Positions 62,690-64,000 of a DNA stretch of 64,000 nucleotides are shown here, one piece after another. The notes below the pieces were generated by a model. It was not told the DNA's origin. It saw only the letters and a list, made by a program, of their open reading frames with translations, and did no database searches. A program made the position numbers and the translations under genes. This DNA is from Hetaerina americana (lineage: Eukaryota; Arthropoda; Insecta; Odonata; Calopterygidae). Where the stretch lies: the NCBI GenBank assembly GCA_022747635.1, contig JAKTNV010000001.1, positions 22,504,072-22,568,071 of the forward strand, written 5' to 3'. Position 1 is the stretch's first letter. Each line of letters opens with the position of its first letter.

Positions 62690-63108
62690 AGTCGCAAAGA
62701 GTACAAGCGAGGCTTTGGCTTTAAAGAAAGGTTCCGAACAAACGAGTTTAATAATGACATTAAAGGAATTACTATAATGGCCCCATACTTTATGAGTAGC
62801 TCAGACCATAAAGATAAGACAAGGGAGACAGAATCCAATACAGATAGATACAAGCACTGGTTGCTTTCCCCGGACAATCAGGAATCATAATGCTGAAGAT
62901 TAAATGGACAGACAAAGTAATGAACGAGGAAGTCGTACATAGACCATAGGATAGGACCATATGGAGAGAACCCTACGACAAAGAAGAAATAGATTGGACA
63001 CACATTGAGGCACAATATGTGTCCAAAATGGATTTAGGGAATTTACATTAAATAGATCAGAATGGATGGCTGAAGTAAACCAATCCTAGGATTGAAATAC
63101 TGATGTTG
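62690..63108 (+). pseudogene. RTE-like LINE 3' end, relic 4
   Basis: MLKIKWTDKVMNEEVVHRP is followed, after a stop, by TIWREPYDKEEIDWTHIEAQ, the C-terminus also seen at 10571-10990. The element ends in GGATTGAAATACTGATGTTGATG. The segment from 62690 is a less certain upstream part. Confidence 0.65.
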
Positions 63109-63127
63109 ATGTCACGGATACTAACAT

Positions 63128-63367
63128 AATTACGATCGTCCATAGGCAAGTGCTTGCACGAGTGTATTCGAACATTAGACGACATTTACCAGTTAAAAAT
63201 TACTGGTCCGAGTACTTAGGTGATAAAATTTTCGCCCGAACAGGGACTTGAACCCTGGACCCTTAGGTTAAAAGCCTAATGCTCTACCGACTGAGCTATC
63301 CGGGCTGATATGGAGGACGTGGGCATACATGGGTACATGTATAAGAGCTTGTCTACATATGAGCCAT
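63128..63367 (-). repeat. tRNA-Lys duplication unit, inverted copy
   Basis: Reverse-complement partner of 59719-59935. The tRNA is unchanged, the flanks have substitutions and indels, and the upstream part is more diverged than the downstream. Confidence 0.9.
63233..63305 (-). tRNA. tRNA-Lys (anticodon UUU), inverted duplicate
   Basis: Identical over the 73 nt to the gene at 59762-59834, in the opposite orientation. All stems, both promoter boxes and the TTT anticodon are kept. Flanks are diverged, so selection or gene conversion has preserved the tRNA itself. Confidence 0.97.
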
Positions 63368-63420
63368 CTTATTCAGATGCATGTATGAAATAATATTTCC
63401 GCAATTATATGGCTGGTGTC

Positions 63421-63475
63421 CTAACAGCCCCCGCCGCACGCCCATGCGGCGGATTTCGGGGTACTTTGTAGATGC
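63421..63475 (-). repeat. GC-hairpin repeat, copy 4 (inverted)
   Basis: On the minus strand: ATCTACAAAGTACCCCGAAA, TCCGCCGCATGGGCGTGCGG and CGGGGGCTGTTAGGACACC. Best match to 13466-13530, extending about 55 bases. Confidence 0.7.
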
Positions 63476-64000
63476 GGAGAATAATAACATAATAAACATA
63501 ATAATAATGGAATGAAAAGATAAAAAAAGGAAGGTTGTAAGGCTGTAAGTTCCCTATTCCACCCACACGGTGGATTCAGGAACACATTTCTGGAATCCGA
63601 CACAGTCATTCCGTAAATCGGCCGGTAGTGGAGGATTTAGTCCACCGGAACAGCTCCGCTTATCGTAAGGCCGAAGGCCTTCCACCGGAAACCCACTGCC
63701 GAAAAAATCCTTTGACGCAAGAGCCTCGGAATGCTTATTTTGTCGAAATATTGCAGTCATTCCGATGACCCATACATTACATCCATCGAATGACTCGACA
63801 GCCGTTATGATGATCTGAACGCCAATGAAGAAATCTAAAAACATAAACGGTTAACGGCCAATTTCTCGCGGCAAGAAGGAATGAAAATTAAAAAAAAACA
63901 ATTAAAAACGCCCCATTTCACTCGGGATAATTTCTCTTCGAAATTCTTTCAGGCAATATAAAGAAATTTCAACGTGACTGATGGACTATGGCGGCCATTT

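Larger units (their letters stand above)
61791..64000. other. Gene B intron or upstream DNA to the window edge
   Basis: Holds TA tracts (61899-62087), a GC-hairpin repeat copy (62455-62512), a LINE relic (62690-63108), the inverted tRNA-Lys duplicate (63128-63367) and another hairpin repeat (63421-63475). I see no annexin exon in 63476-64000. The minus-strand open frame at 63554-63844 has no recognisable domain. Confidence 0.75.

Noticed and set aside
63554..63844. 96-codon minus-strand open frame near the right edge
   Set aside because: No family recognised, and it does not match any annexin segment expected upstream in gene B.

Overview
The window looks like arthropod nuclear DNA, probably from an insect or other pancrustacean with a large, repeat-rich genome. 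The evidence is spliceosomal exons with long introns, a TATA plus TCAGT-initiator promoter, annexins of the AnxB10 type, mariner, Penelope-like and LINE relics, tRNA-derived SINEs and very long TA microsatellites. No bacterial gene, operon or CRISPR array is visible. I cannot name the species from sequence alone.

Two annexin transcription units lie on the minus strand. Gene A starts at about 34214 (TATA box, initiator, 57-nt untranslated exon, ATG at 33822). Its exons encode the N-terminus, repeat 1 and part of repeat 2, and it runs off the left edge after the exon at 425-629. A 31-kb intron separates that exon from the one before. Gene B enters from the right edge. Its exons at 61711-61790, 50473-50545, 43469-43642, 40902-41083 and 39970-40020 encode the end of repeat 2, repeats 3 and 4 and the stop codon, followed by an AATAAA signal at 39780-39785. 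Several of these exons are very short (12 coding nt, 51 nt, 73 nt) and were found by splice sites and annexin motifs. Gene A supplies only the front half of an annexin and gene B only the back half. The two join in phase, at the canonical calcium-site spacing, to a length of about 318 residues. The likeliest reading is the junction of two tandem AnxB10-like copies; a single gene permuted by misassembly or rearrangement is the alternative.

Layout: 1-424, end of a Penelope-like element (PLE) and a TA repeat, then gene A flank; 425-34214, gene A; about 34.2-39.76 kb, intergenic with a SINE, a mariner relic and a PLE end fragment; 39.76-61.79 kb, gene B 3' half, whose introns hold a PLE with reverse transcriptase and GIY-YIG endonuclease, an inverted SINE pair, a LINE reverse transcriptase, SINEs, LINE 3' ends and a MITE; 61.8-64 kb, more gene B intron or upstream DNA with a second tRNA-Lys gene. 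Two tRNA-Lys(UUU) genes at 59.8 and 63.3 kb are an inverted duplication.

Three broader patterns stand out. The stretch from about 34.75 to 51.4 kb is strongly CpG-depleted compared with both flanks. Several retroelement ends abut TA microsatellites directly. Hammerhead-ribozyme-like cores typical of Penelope-like elements occur at 16960, 38360 and, in degenerate form, 46146 and 19. Element family assignments come from motif reading, without database searches.
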